The notes: generated by a model from the letters alone, not told the origin. A DNA stretch of 53,990 bases from Candidatus Saccharibacteria bacterium CG_4_10_14_0_2_um_filter_52_9 (GCA_903970515.1 CAJCJA010000051.1:1-53990); one strand, 5' to 3'; counted from the first letter of the stretch, positions 8,529 to 17,477 are shown. A program made the numbers and translations.

Positions 8529-9437
8529 ATGTCAAGGCGCGGATGGCTCTTCTTTTCGGCAATGGCCGTCTTCTGGGGCATCCCATACCTGTTGATCCGT
8601 GTCGCGGTGCGCCATCTCGACCCGGGTGTCCTGGTGTTGGGTCGCACCCTGCCCGCGGGCCTTCTCTTGTTACCGATCGTCCTTTGGCGACGCGAATTAC
8701 CCCTCTTGATGAAGAACTTCGCTTGGATCGCGATCTTTGGTGTCGTCGAGTTCGGCGTGCCCTGGTATCTCATGGCAACGGCAGAAAAGCACTTGACGAG
8801 TTCATTGACAAGTCTGTTGATCTGCGCAGTTCCGCTTTTTTCGGTACTCGCCCAGCGATTCATGAACAACGAGGGTCAGATCAGTGCCCGACGCTACGTC
8901 GGCTTGGGTCTTGGCGCGTTGGGCGTCGCATCGCTCGTGGGACTTGACCTGAAGGGCGGCTCACTGACCTGGATCGGTCTGATGATGATCATCTGCGTGG
9001 GCTACACCGTCGGTCCCATCATCCTCGCGACAAAACTCAGTCACGTTCCGGGTGTCGTCGTCGTCGCCGGAGCTTCGTTGTTCGTCGGGGTCTGTTGGTT
9101 ACCGTGGTCTACGTATCACTGGCCGTCGTCGATTTCCACCGAGACGCTCAACTGCGTCGCGGTCCTTTCGGTCGTGTGCACCGCCGGGGCATTTCTCACG
9201 TTCTTTGAACTCGTCAAGGAGGTCGGTGCGACGAGGGCGACGGTCGTGCCCTACGTCAACACCGCCATCGCCGTGGTACTGGGAATCGTGGGATTACACG
9301 AGCCACTCACCGTCGGCATCGTCGTAGGTTTTCCCCTCGTGCTCATTGGTTCGATTTTCGCGACCAGCCGCGGCGGACGCGACATCTCGTCAGACTTCGA
9401 AGTTCGCAGCGACACGAACCTGGTCGTCAACGAGTAA
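8529..9437 (+). CDS. EamA (DMT-superfamily) transporter
   Basis: 302 residues with about ten hydrophobic segments arranged as two repeated EamA halves; the first begins FFSAMAVFWGIPYLLIRVAV and the second near ITWIGLMMIICVGYTVGP. Drug/metabolite transporters of this type export small molecules or amino acids, but the substrate cannot be read from sequence. It is divergent from argC and shares the region of the putative ArgR operator, which raises the unproven possibility of arginine-linked expression. Its 3' end overlaps the convergent thioesterase gene by 48 bases. A downstream in-frame ATG at residue 12 would cut into the first membrane helix and is unlikely. Confidence 0.85.
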   Translation: MSRRGWLFFSAMAVFWGIPYLLIRVAVRHLDPGVLVLGRTLPAGLLLLPIVLWRRELPLLMKNFAWIAIFGVVEFGVPWYLMATAEKHLTSSLTSLLICAVPLFSVLAQRFMNNEGQISARRYVGLGLGALGVASLVGLDLKGGSLTWIGLMMIICVGYTVGPIILATKLSHVPGVVVVAGASLFVGVCWLPWSTYHWPSSISTETLNCVAVLSVVCTAGAFLTFFELVKEVGATRATVVPYVNTAIAVVLGIVGLHEPLTVGIVVGFPLVLIGSIFATSRGGRDISSDFEVRSDTNLVVNE

Positions 9438-10091
9438 CCACATCGAACCGGGCACCGTCACGAGCTCGACGTGGTGGCCATTCTCGACGGCGCCGTGGTG
9501 GATGACTTCGACGTGACGCACCGGGACGTCGACAACCTCGGTGACCGCTTGCCACACCGCCGCGTTATTCACGTGACCCACCACGTCCAGGTCCGCCCGG
9601 CGAAGGGGCCACGCTCGTCGAGGCGCGTCGTCGGGTGGTGCGACGAGGGTGACGCGACCGGAGACCTTGCGACCACGAGTCGCGTCGCCGTAAACCTCGA
9701 AGAACTCCGGTCGCACCCGAACGGGGTGTCCGGAGCGATCGACCGGCACCCACAACGCCGCTGATTCCAGCACGGTCTCCTCGCCAATGGCGATGTCAGT
9801 GCGCCGTTCGGCCCACGCCGCCCCGACGCCGCCGCACCACGTAGTCACCTGTAGACGCTCACTCATCGTTGGCCATCGTTGATGGACTTGTCGAATCACC
9901 GTTCGACGCACGACCCACGTGTCGTCGGACACAATGCCCGAATCCTCCCAGTCCTCGGTCGCGACGTCTTGGAGAAAGCGAGCAATGCCGTCGAGGCGAA
10001 GCAAGCCTTGCGGGTCGGCGTCGCTCAAACGAACGGTCACGTCACTCTCGTAGCGTCGCCCGTGATGTGTCAAGGGGACGAATTCAATCAC
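9390..10091 (-). CDS. Acyl-ACP thioesterase-like double-hotdog protein
   Basis: 233 residues. It has two hotdog halves: the first begins with RYESDVTVRLSDADPQGLLR (about 13-32) and the second contains RRADLDVVGHVNNAAVWQAV near 165-185, where the DxxxHVNN-type motif is the usual catalytic/substrate region. It fits the bacterial FatA/acyl-ACP thioesterase family, which releases fatty acids from acyl carrier protein or removes acyl groups from CoA. The substrate is unknown. GTG start six bases after TAGTTT, so probably monocistronic and leaderless. The 3' end overlaps the EamA gene on the other strand. Confidence 0.82.
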   Translation of the reverse strand: MIEFVPLTHHGRRYESDVTVRLSDADPQGLLRLDGIARFLQDVATEDWEDSGIVSDDTWVVRRTVIRQVHQRWPTMSERLQVTTWCGGVGAAWAERRTDIAIGEETVLESAALWVPVDRSGHPVRVRPEFFEVYGDATRGRKVSGRVTLVAPPDDAPRRAWPLRRADLDVVGHVNNAAVWQAVTEVVDVPVRHVEVIHHGAVENGHHVELVTVPGSMWLLVDDQVRVAANFEV

Positions 10092-10097
10092 GTCGTC

Positions 10098-10103
10098 AAA
10101 CTA
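10098..10103 (-). promoter_or_regulatory. -10 element of the thioesterase gene
   Basis: TAGTTT, then GACGAC (six bases), then the GTG start at 10091. No ribosome-binding site is present, consistent with a leaderless message. Confidence 0.5.
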
Positions 10104-10121
10104 CTGTCCACCAACGACGCT

Positions 10122-12596
10122 CTATCGAAGGCGCGCGCCCAAGTGGGCACCGACGGCGATCAACTCGTCGCGCAAGGTCGCGACTTCAGTCTCGCTCAGC
10201 GTACGTTCCTCTGAACTCGCGCGAACCGCGTAGGCGAGACTCCTCGTCCCTTCCGGCAGTCCCGCGCCGCGGTAGACGTCAAAAAGTCGCACTTCTTCGA
10301 CAAGGTCCGAGGACGTGCGCAACGCAAACGCCAGGTCTTGTGCGTGCACCGTCGCCGGAGTGACGAAGGCGAGGTCGAAGAGGGCACTGGGGTAACGACT
10401 CGGTACGGTGACGAAGTCGCTGCGCCGCACGACTAACGTGCGATCCGCCAAATAGTCGACGTCGAGGTCAAGCACACCCACGCGGCGCCCGTCGAGACTG
10501 GGCGCGAGTTGCGCCACGAACGCCTGGTCGAGTTCACCAACGCGACCGAACACCGCGCCCGTGGCGCGGTCTATCAACACGCCCGCGCGCGTGGGATGCA
10601 TGAAGCGCTCCGGATTCTCGTCCTTGCGAATGACGACGTCGGCGAGTCCAAGTCGTTCGCCGAGCACCGCCCAGAACGCCACCGCCGAGACCGCACTGTC
10701 CTCGCGACGCCCGAGCAGCACGCTCACGCGCTCGCTTTCCTTTGGCAAGTTGAGCACCATTCCCCCACCGTCGCCACCCTTGGTGATCCGCGGATCGTCA
10801 ATGGCATCGGGATGGACGAAGACCGTTCCGAACTCCGCCACTACGACGTCACCGGTGCCGCGTTCGACATTCTTCGCCCACGCCTGAACGGAACCGGTCA
10901 CCATCGTGGCGCGTAACACCGATTCGTCGGCGGCGAGTGGATTAGTCACGCGCACTCGTGGTGCCCCCGGGTGGGCGAGATCGAAGAGTGCATCGCTGAC
11001 GAGCGTGGGCGTCCACACCTCGACACCTCCCAAGTCGACGATGACGCTGCGAAGTCGACGGCGCAGGACCTGGCGATCACTGAGCGCGCCAGGCTGCGGC
11101 CAGGATGGCACACGACGGGGGAGGCGTCGATAACTATGAAGTCGTGCAATCTCTTCGATTACGTCGGCGCGCCCCATGGCGCCCGCACGCACGTCAAGAC
11201 GCGCGCTTGGCGGTGTCACCACGATGGTGTCGTCACGCTCTTCTACACGAAAGTTAAGGCCCTCCAGGAGTCGTTGAATCTCATCGTTCGAGATGGCTAC
11301 GCCCAGGACTCGTTGCACGTCGCCGGGTCGAAGTTCGACGTCGGTCACATCAGGCACGATGCCGTGTTCATCGAGGGGCTCGGACAGCCACTCGAGATCC
11401 GGAACGCTTTCGAGCAATAACGCAACGAACCGAGCGACCGCGCGCAGGGCCAACTGAGGATCAACACCTCGTTCGAATCGATTCGACGCCTCTGAACGCA
11501 GTCCGTGTCGTTTCGAACTTCGCGCGATGCTCATGGGCTCGAAGAACGCCGCTTCGAGTAAGACGTCGGTGGTGGCGTCGCTGATCTCACTTGACGAGCC
11601 CCCCATAATGCCCGCGAGCCCAAGAACTGCGTCGTCACCATCGACGATCACGCAATCATCGCCCGTGTCGCCCAGCCCTCGTCCCGGCAGCGCCAGGTGT
11701 CGCTCTATGCCGTCGAGCGTGGTGAGCACCTCACCCTCTCTAGCCCGGCGAGCGCGCAAAGTGCGATTCGCCACGTGTCGCGCGTCGTAGGGGTGGGTGG
11801 GTTGTCCCAATTCGAGCATCACGTAGTTCGAAGCGTCCACGACATTCGAAATTGGTCGCATGCCGGCGTTACGCAAGCGCTCCGCGATCCACGCAGGTGA
11901 AGGTTGCACCCGCACCTTGCGAAGGACCGACACCGTCAAGCGTCCGCAAAGGTCAGGTGCGTCGATGCCGGTGCTCGCGAACTCTGACGAGAGCGCCGGT
12001 GACGTCGGCGACACGGTCGCTGGTGACTTCAGGCGCCGACCAAGTCTCGTGGCGAGGTCACGAGCGACGCCCTCGACGGACCAGGCGTCGGGTCGGTTCC
12101 CCTCGACGCTGATATCGAAGACGACGTCAACGTTGATCGAAAGGGCCTCCACAAGCCCTTGTCCCACGATGGGGGTCGCCAGATCATCGAGGATCATGAG
12201 GCCTTCGTGGTCGTCGCTCAGTCGAAGTTCCCGCGCTGAGCACAACATGCCGTGCGACGTCGCGCCGCGCATCTTGCGCTCGGCGATCTCGAACCCGCCA
12301 GGGAGTATGGCGCCGACTGGTGCGAGCGGGACGTAATTGCCCACCGAGAAGTTTGTCGCGCCGCACACGATCTCCAAAGGCCCGTCGCCGGCTTCCACGA
12401 CGACGAGACGAACGCGGTCCGCGCCTTCGATGGCACGAATCTCGTCCACGCGTGCAACGACAACGTCCTCGAGGCCCTCGCCCACCGTCTCGACACCTTC
12501 GACCACGAGACCGAGGTCGTCGAGAATCTCGGTGAGTTCAGCGACCGATTCATGTAGCTCGACGAAGTCACGCAACCACGAGAGAGGGATCCTCAC
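10122..12596 (-). CDS. pheT: Phenylalanine-tRNA ligase beta subunit
   Basis: 824 residues, normal for the long bacterial form. With PheS it forms the alpha2-beta2 enzyme that charges tRNA-Phe. Domains in order: EMAPII-like tRNA-binding domain (about 39-150; VVEAGDGPLEIVCGATNF), B3/4 editing domain (about 215-390; SNVVDASNYVMLELGQPTHPYDA), B5 (about 410-475), catalytic-like core with ARLHSYRRLPRRVPS, and a C-terminal ferredoxin-fold anticodon-binding domain beginning VTVPSRYPSALFDLAF. It overlaps pheS by 4 bases (ATGA). Confidence 0.97.
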   Translation of the reverse strand: MRIPLSWLRDFVELHESVAELTEILDDLGLVVEGVETVGEGLEDVVVARVDEIRAIEGADRVRLVVVEAGDGPLEIVCGATNFSVGNYVPLAPVGAILPGGFEIAERKMRGATSHGMLCSARELRLSDDHEGLMILDDLATPIVGQGLVEALSINVDVVFDISVEGNRPDAWSVEGVARDLATRLGRRLKSPATVSPTSPALSSEFASTGIDAPDLCGRLTVSVLRKVRVQPSPAWIAERLRNAGMRPISNVVDASNYVMLELGQPTHPYDARHVANRTLRARRAREGEVLTTLDGIERHLALPGRGLGDTGDDCVIVDGDDAVLGLAGIMGGSSSEISDATTDVLLEAAFFEPMSIARSSKRHGLRSEASNRFERGVDPQLALRAVARFVALLLESVPDLEWLSEPLDEHGIVPDVTDVELRPGDVQRVLGVAISNDEIQRLLEGLNFRVEERDDTIVVTPPSARLDVRAGAMGRADVIEEIARLHSYRRLPRRVPSWPQPGALSDRQVLRRRLRSVIVDLGGVEVWTPTLVSDALFDLAHPGAPRVRVTNPLAADESVLRATMVTGSVQAWAKNVERGTGDVVVAEFGTVFVHPDAIDDPRITKGGDGGGMVLNLPKESERVSVLLGRREDSAVSAVAFWAVLGERLGLADVVIRKDENPERFMHPTRAGVLIDRATGAVFGRVGELDQAFVAQLAPSLDGRRVGVLDLDVDYLADRTLVVRRSDFVTVPSRYPSALFDLAFVTPATVHAQDLAFALRTSSDLVEEVRLFDVYRGAGLPEGTRSLAYAVRASSEERTLSETEVATLRDELIAVGAHLGARLR

Positions 12597-13666
12597 GAGA
12601 ATTGCTCCAGGAAGCGAACGTCGTTCTCAATGAGCGCGCGCATGTCGGCGATTTGGTGGCGCATCTGGGCACAGCGATCGATACCAAATCCGAACGCGAA
12701 ACCACCCCACTCGTCGGCGTCGATACCCACGGCGTGCAGCACGGCGGGATCGACGACGCCGCAACCGCCCAGTTCAATCCAGCCAGTCTGGGAGCACGTG
12801 CGGCATCCGCTCCCCTTGCAGATGGTGCAAGTAATTTCAAACTCGGCTGAGGGTTCCGTGAAAGGGAAGAACGCGGGTCGTAGTCGCGAAGTGATGTCGG
12901 GGCCAAAATACGATCGTGTGAATGTCTCGATTACCCCCGCGAGGTCCGAGAAGCCAATCCCTCGATCGACGACGAGACCTTCGATCTGATGAAAGGTCGC
13001 AAGGTGGCGCGAGTCTGGTGCGTCGCGACGAAAACAACGACCCGGCATCACGGCGTGGAGCGGCAGCGATTCGCTGCGCACCGCCTCTTCCATGAGATGG
13101 ATCTGCGTGGGCGACGTGTGGGTGCGCAACACCACTGTTTCGGGGTCGCCGAGATCGACGTAGAAGGTGTCCCACATGCCGCGAGCCGGATGCGCGGGCG
13201 GCATGTTGAGTGCCTCGAAGTTGTACCAGTCGCTCTCGACTTCGGGTCCTTCGGAAACGGTGAAGCCCATGGCGACAAAGACGTCCTCGAGTTGGCTCTG
13301 AGTGACCGCGATGATGCCCGGGTGTCCGGTCGTCGCCGGGAAACGCACATTGTCGACGACGACGTCGCCGAGTTCGAGACGATCCTGTTCGAGGCTGTGA
13401 AGTCTCGCCACGCTCGCGAGCTCCTCTCGCCTGGCTTCGAAGGCGTTCTCGACGTCGCGGCGCGCACTCTGTAGTCGAGCGCCAGCGTCGCTACGGTCCT
13501 CTGGCGCGAGAGCGCCCAGCGACTTTTGAAGCGTCGAAAGAATCGAGCGCTTGCCAATGGTCCCGGGCTCCGCCTCGCGCAATGCGTCGAGGGAGTCGAT
13601 TTCCGAAATGGCAGCGAGCAACTCGCTGACCTTCTGGTCGAGGTCGTGGAGTGGTGACGTGCTCAT
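12593..13666 (-). CDS. pheS: Phenylalanine-tRNA ligase alpha subunit
   Basis: 357 residues. It has an N-terminal coiled-coil (about 1-90) that binds tRNA, then a class II catalytic core: motif 2 lies around GRCFRRDAPDSRHLATFHQIEG and motif 3 around WIELGGCGVVDPAVL ... GFAFGFGIDRCAQMRH. The stretch CTICKGSGCRTCSQTGW shows a four-cysteine cluster (about 280-295), as found in some bacterial PheS. It overlaps the rRNA methyltransferase gene upstream by 4 bases. Confidence 0.97.
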   Translation of the reverse strand: MSTSPLHDLDQKVSELLAAISEIDSLDALREAEPGTIGKRSILSTLQKSLGALAPEDRSDAGARLQSARRDVENAFEARREELASVARLHSLEQDRLELGDVVVDNVRFPATTGHPGIIAVTQSQLEDVFVAMGFTVSEGPEVESDWYNFEALNMPPAHPARGMWDTFYVDLGDPETVVLRTHTSPTQIHLMEEAVRSESLPLHAVMPGRCFRRDAPDSRHLATFHQIEGLVVDRGIGFSDLAGVIETFTRSYFGPDITSRLRPAFFPFTEPSAEFEITCTICKGSGCRTCSQTGWIELGGCGVVDPAVLHAVGIDADEWGGFAFGFGIDRCAQMRHQIADMRALIENDVRFLEQFS

Positions 13667-14403
13667 GACTCTTCAAGGTTACGGGGTCGCGGTGTGACGA
13701 TGGTGTCTTCTCGCTGTCGAAGAGCTTCGAACACGATGAGTGAGGCGGCGATTGCCGCGTTGAGCGATTCACTCTTGCCACGCATAGGAATGGATGCTCT
13801 TTGCTCGCATCGTGCAATCGTGGCGTCGTCTAACCCGGTCGCTTCGTTGCCAATAAAGATTGCCGCGGGCGCCGCATAATCGACGTCTCGAAAATTCCGT
13901 CCACCTTGCACCACGGTCGCGATTGTGCACACCGAACCTCTCGCCAAGAAATCGAAGGTGTCGTCCAGACTGGCGACCACGACCGGGAGATGGAATATCG
14001 AACCCGCGGTTGCTCGTAGCGTTTTCGGATTGAACGGATCGACCGAACTACCAGTGAAGATCACCGCGTCCGCACCCGCCGCGTCCGCGGAGCGCACGAT
14101 GGTTCCCGCGTTGCCGGGGTCGCGAAGGTCGTGGAGCACCATGACGACTCCGCTGGTCACAACGTCACCGAGTTCGGCGACGGGCAGCCGCACGACCGCC
14201 AATACCGGCTGGGGCGTCTGGGTGTCGGCGACCTTCTCGAGAACTCCCCGGGCGAGACTGAAGATGCGTACGCCTTGGTCGGAGGCGGCGCTCAGCACGC
14301 TCGCGAGACTTTCATCTTCGATGGAGGGGCCGTCGACGTAGATCGCCTCGAATTCGATTGACGCGTCGAGCGCGGCGAGAATCAGGTCGGGACCTTCGAG
14401 CAC
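13663..14403 (-). CDS. SpoU/TrmH-family RNA 2'-O-methyltransferase
   Basis: 246 residues from the GTG at 14403. It methylates a ribose 2'-OH, probably of 23S rRNA given its place between rplT and pheS. The three SPOUT motifs are present: LRDPGNAGTIVRSADAAG, IFIGNEATGLDD, and SIPMRGKSESLNAAIAASL, which form the knotted SAM site. The chosen GTG falls in the middle of what should be the first strand (ACVLEGPDLI) of the N-terminal substrate-binding domain. The frame continues upstream, coding a basic helix (RVRRLRRLAQKR) as far as the rplT stop codon, but with no ATG, GTG or TTG. A start at CTG 14496 would add 31 residues. The body of the gene is certain; its start is not. Confidence 0.85.
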   Translation of the reverse strand: MLEGPDLILAALDASIEFEAIYVDGPSIEDESLASVLSAASDQGVRIFSLARGVLEKVADTQTPQPVLAVVRLPVAELGDVVTSGVVMVLHDLRDPGNAGTIVRSADAAGADAVIFTGSSVDPFNPKTLRATAGSIFHLPVVVASLDDTFDFLARGSVCTIATVVQGGRNFRDVDYAAPAAIFIGNEATGLDDATIARCEQRASIPMRGKSESLNAAIAASLIVFEALRQREDTIVTPRPRNLEES

Positions 14404-14502
14404 GCACGCACTTTCACTCCAGCGAAGAGAGCGCTTTTGAGCAAGTCGACGAAGTCGACGTACTCGTTGGTGTGACGAACCTAACGATTCGATCAGGGTT
14501 GC

Positions 14503-14862
14503 CTACTTCGTCAATGCGGCGTTCGCCTGTGCGACGATTGCTGCGAATGCAGCGTTGTCGTTCACGGCGAGGTCCGCCAACATCCGACGGTCGACTTCAA
14601 TGCCCGCGGCGTTGAGACCGGCTATGAACTTGCTGTAGCTGAGCCCGTGGGCACGAGTACCGGCGTTGATGCGCTGGATCCAGAGTCGACGCATCTCACC
14701 TTTGCGAGCCCGTCGGTCTCGGAACGCGTACACGCCCGAGTGCTGCACCGCCTGGTTCGCTGCGCGAAACGTCCGGCTCCGGTCACCGTAGTAACCCTTT
14801 GCCTCATCAAGAATTGCCTTGTGATGCTTCTTGGCGTTTACCGCCCTCTTGACTCGTGCCAT
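14503..14862 (-). CDS. rplT: Large ribosomal subunit protein bL20
   Basis: 119 residues, standard length. The N-terminus [15 protein letters not shown], the [17 protein letters not shown] segment and [19 protein letters not shown] are diagnostic for bL20, which binds 23S rRNA and is needed early in 50S assembly. It is third in the infC-rpmI-rplT cluster, 27 bases after rpmI. Confidence 0.98.
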   Translation of the reverse strand: MARVKRAVNAKKHHKAILDEAKGYYGDRSRTFRAANQAVQHSGVYAFRDRRARKGEMRRLWIQRINAGTRAHGLSYSKFIAGLNAAGIEVDRRMLADLAVNDNAAFAAIVAQANAALTK

Positions 14863-14889
14863 GTCGGTTCCCCTTTACTCTCTTGTGCT

Positions 14890-15084
14890 CTACAGGCCCA
14901 TTAATTTCTTGACGTGCTTTTCAATGCCGGGCGAGATGTCGGTCTCGCGACCCAGGCGTCGAGATTGCACCGAAGACTTCTTTCTCATAAGGTGACCACG
15001 GAACGCCTTACCGCGTCGCAATTTGCCGCTACCCGTGATCTTGATTCGCTTCTTCGCGCCACTGTCCGTCTTCATCTTTGGCAT
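14890..15084 (-). CDS. rpmI: Large ribosomal subunit protein bL35
   Basis: 64 residues: MPKMKTDSGAKKRIKITG and RGKAFRGHLMRKKSS are typical of bL35, which binds deep in the 50S subunit. It lies one base after the infC stop and ahead of rplT, the usual bacterial order. Confidence 0.97.
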   Translation of the reverse strand: MPKMKTDSGAKKRIKITGSGKLRRGKAFRGHLMRKKSSVQSRRLGRETDISPGIEKHVKKLMGL

Positions 15085-15085
15085 C

Positions 15086-15694
15086 TCAGCCCTCCTCTAT
15101 CGAAACTTCCGCCGAGACACTCGGCACGACTTCTTGTTTCAGTGATTCCTGCGAACTCTCAGCCTTCGGTCGAGACTTCTTCTCGGGTCCGAGGACCATA
15201 ATCATGTTGCGGCCATCAAGCTTTGCGGCCGATTCGACTTTCGCGACATCGACCAGCTTTTCAACAATTCGATCAAGAATCTTCTTACCCAGTTCGGGAT
15301 GAGCCGATTCGCGACCTCGAAACATAATCGTGACCTTTACCTTGTGACCTTCGTTTAAGAACTTTTCCACGAGCCTGGTCTTGGTGTCGAAGTCCCCCGG
15401 TCCAATCTTCGGTCGGTACTTCATCTCCTTGACGCCCACGTTTTGGGTCTTTCGACGCGACTCCTTGGCCTTTTGTGCTTCATCGAACTTGAACTTTCCG
15501 TAGTCCATGATTCGACACACTGGTGGTTGCGCGGTGGGCGCAATCTCCACGAGATCTAGGTCGAGGCTCCGGGCCAATGCCAACGCTTCCCGAGTGGGAA
15601 CGACGCCACGTTGATTGCCTTCATTATCAATGAGACGCACGGTCTCCACGCGGATTCGGTCATTGACACGGTGGTCTCCAGGCACTGTTGCGAT
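15086..15694 (-). CDS. infC: Translation initiation factor IF-3 (ATC start proposed)
   Basis: IF-3 binds the 30S subunit and checks the start codon and initiator tRNA. N-domain: HRVNDRIRVETVRLID; linker around QKAKESRRKTQNVGVKEMKYR; C-domain: RPKIGPGDFDTKTRLVEKFL and VTIMFRGRESAHPELG. A GTG start at 15685 gives 199 residues, but it is 15 bases from the Shine-Dalgarno. Three codons upstream, ATC at 15692-15694 lies exactly six bases after a clean AAGGAG and gives 202 residues. infC is well known for AUU/AUC-type starts that IF-3 discriminates against, giving autoregulation, so I place the start at ATC. It leads the infC-rpmI-rplT-methyltransferase-pheS-pheT cluster. Confidence 0.93.
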   Translation of the reverse strand: MATVPGDHRVNDRIRVETVRLIDNEGNQRGVVPTREALALARSLDLDLVEIAPTAQPPVCRIMDYGKFKFDEAQKAKESRRKTQNVGVKEMKYRPKIGPGDFDTKTRLVEKFLNEGHKVKVTIMFRGRESAHPELGKKILDRIVEKLVDVAKVESAAKLDGRNMIMVLGPEKKSRPKAESSQESLKQEVVPSVSAEVSIEEG

Positions 15695-15700
15695 AACTCA

Positions 15701-15706
15701 CTCCTT
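15701..15706 (-). promoter_or_regulatory. infC ribosome-binding site deciding the ATC start
   Basis: AAGGAG on the minus strand, six bases (TGAGTT) before ATC at 15694. The spacing is optimal for ATC and too long (15 bases) for the nearest GTG. Confidence 0.75.
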
Positions 15707-15716
15707 GCTCTACGCG

Positions 15717-15751
15717 GCGCCTCGATGGCGTCGCCACGGCAAGCGAGGCGC
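15717..15751 (-). promoter_or_regulatory. Hairpin in the infC 5' leader
   Basis: A perfect 8-base inverted repeat, GCGCCTCG / CGAGGCGC, with a 19-base loop that can itself pair (TGGCG/CGCCA). It ends 10 bases before the infC Shine-Dalgarno. No T-run follows on the minus strand, so it is not a simple terminator; it could control IF-3/L35/L20 translation (inference). Confidence 0.45.
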
Positions 15752-15933
15752 AAAAACCTTGGAAACCCAACGCACGTCGGTGCGCAGGTGGACGTTAGCG
15801 ATGCCAACCTCACTTGCTGTGAACTGCCCTATTACGTTAGCAGACTGGGAAATGTCCTCGACACCGGGCTCTTAAAACATCTTTAGCGTTCTAGGGGATT
15901 TGCGCTTATCTGCCTTCCGTACTGTGTGGGCCC

Positions 15934-17421
15934 ATGACTACATCAACCCTGCTCGACGTCGACGAACCCCGCGAGGAGCTCGTGCGTCCGCGACGGTGGT
16001 GGCGAAGTGGCGAATTTCTCTGGGCGCTCGTGGGCTTCGTCGTCTTCGCCGTCATCGTCCTTTCCAAGGCGGCGGCGCTGCTCGAACCTGACGATTACGC
16101 CTACCGTGCCTCGATTGTCGCGCTGAGTCATGGGCACATTTTGCTCACCAACGCCCAGTACATCAATCTCAACAAGCAACTCGCCAGCACCGGCGGACAG
16201 GGCATCGTGCAATGGCACCATCTCGCATCGGGAAAATGGATCAGCGAGAAAAACCCAGGCTACCCCTTCTTCGCAGTGATCTTCTATTTGCTCGATCTAC
16301 TTCGCGTTACTCCCTTGTTCTATGGAGCACTCGCGTGCGTAGGGCTCTTCGTCGGTGCTCGGGCCTGGTTGGGCAAGTGGGCGGGCACCTACGCCGTATG
16401 GCTCTACTGCTTCTCGGGCGCCGCGATCACCTTCGCGTGGCGAGCGACGATGCCAAGTTTCACTGACGCGTCGCTCATCGCCGCAGGCTTTGGCACGTTG
16501 CTGTGGGTCATGCTGTCCGACGCCATCAGGCAGCGCCGTCGCGGCCTCGTGGGGCTGCTCGGTTTCGTCGCGCTCGAGGGTGCGGTCTTCATCCGCTACA
16601 CGAACGTCATCGAGCTGGGTGTCGCGTTGCTCGCGGTGTTGGTGCTCGCACGACGATGCCACATCACATGGCGCAGCGTTGCGCTCTGGATGGGGTCCGT
16701 CGTCGCCTTTGGCATCCTCGTGCTGGGTTTTGACAAATGGGCCTATGGCAGTACCACGTCGACCGGGTACTCTGCGGGCGAAATCACATTCTCCATCAAA
16801 GCCCTCTGGCCAAATCTCAAGGGCATGCCGAAGTATCTCACCTCATCGATGCCGTTTTGGATTCTCGCCTTCGTCGCGATCGTGTGGATCGGTGTTCGCG
16901 CATGGCGAGTACGACGAGGTGGTCTCGACGAAACCGCGCGCGCGAGCGTACAACGCGACGCGCTCGTTGGCGCGGTCCTCGCTCTCGGTTGGCTCGGGTT
17001 GTGGTTCTTGTACCTGAATTACACCTGGACCGCCAACATGGTGAACGGCGCGGGCGGCATTGGCGGTGGCCACGGCGGAGGCACGACCGTGCACGTGATT
17101 CGTTTCTATCTACCCGCGCTCGGACTCGTGGCGCTGCTCGCGACGTGGCTCGTAGTGCGGCTCCAGCGCGTGATCTCCTGGACGTTGGTCGCCGCTCTCG
17201 CGATCGCCGCGTTCTTCTCTTTTCATTCAATGGCGTCGTCGGGCTCAATCGGCGCCAACGGTGCGGGGCCGTTTGGCGGCCGTGGATTCGGCAACGGACC
17301 GCAAGGTTCACCCTCTTCCATTCATTACGGCACGCCCCCGGGCGGTGCACATCGCCATGGCGCTCCTCCAGGCGGGGGAAACGGGGGCCCACCCAACGGA
17401 GAGCCGGGGGCCAACGGATAG
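15934..17421 (+). CDS. Polytopic membrane protein, GT-C glycosyltransferase-like
   Basis: 495 residues with about ten predicted membrane spans; the first is around 28-47. The first extracytoplasmic loop has EPDDYAYRAS (about 50-60), an acidic pair where GT39/ArnT-like GT-C enzymes carry the catalytic acidic residue, and later EKNPGYPF. This suggests transfer of a sugar from a lipid carrier at the outer face of the membrane, but the family match is only general. The last 60 residues form a Gly/Pro/Asn/His-rich tail, probably disordered and external. No ribosome-binding site is seen; TACTGT lies 8 bases before the ATG. The gene is divergent from infC. Confidence 0.65.
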   Translation: MTTSTLLDVDEPREELVRPRRWWRSGEFLWALVGFVVFAVIVLSKAAALLEPDDYAYRASIVALSHGHILLTNAQYINLNKQLASTGGQGIVQWHHLASGKWISEKNPGYPFFAVIFYLLDLLRVTPLFYGALACVGLFVGARAWLGKWAGTYAVWLYCFSGAAITFAWRATMPSFTDASLIAAGFGTLLWVMLSDAIRQRRRGLVGLLGFVALEGAVFIRYTNVIELGVALLAVLVLARRCHITWRSVALWMGSVVAFGILVLGFDKWAYGSTTSTGYSAGEITFSIKALWPNLKGMPKYLTSSMPFWILAFVAIVWIGVRAWRVRRGGLDETARASVQRDALVGAVLALGWLGLWFLYLNYTWTANMVNGAGGIGGGHGGGTTVHVIRFYLPALGLVALLATWLVVRLQRVISWTLVAALAIAAFFSFHSMASSGSIGANGAGPFGGRGFGNGPQGSPSSIHYGTPPGGAHRHGAPPGGGNGGPPNGEPGANG

Positions 17422-17465
17422 GTCGCATCGAGCATCGTGCCTAGCGCGGACGACGCGGCGACCAG

Positions 17466-17471
17466 TACTTT
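17466..17471 (+). promoter_or_regulatory. -10 element of the DUF1844 gene
   Basis: TACTTT followed by GTTGCG (six bases) and the ATG at 17478; no Shine-Dalgarno, so a leaderless start is likely. Confidence 0.5.
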
Positions 17472-17477
17472 GTTGCG

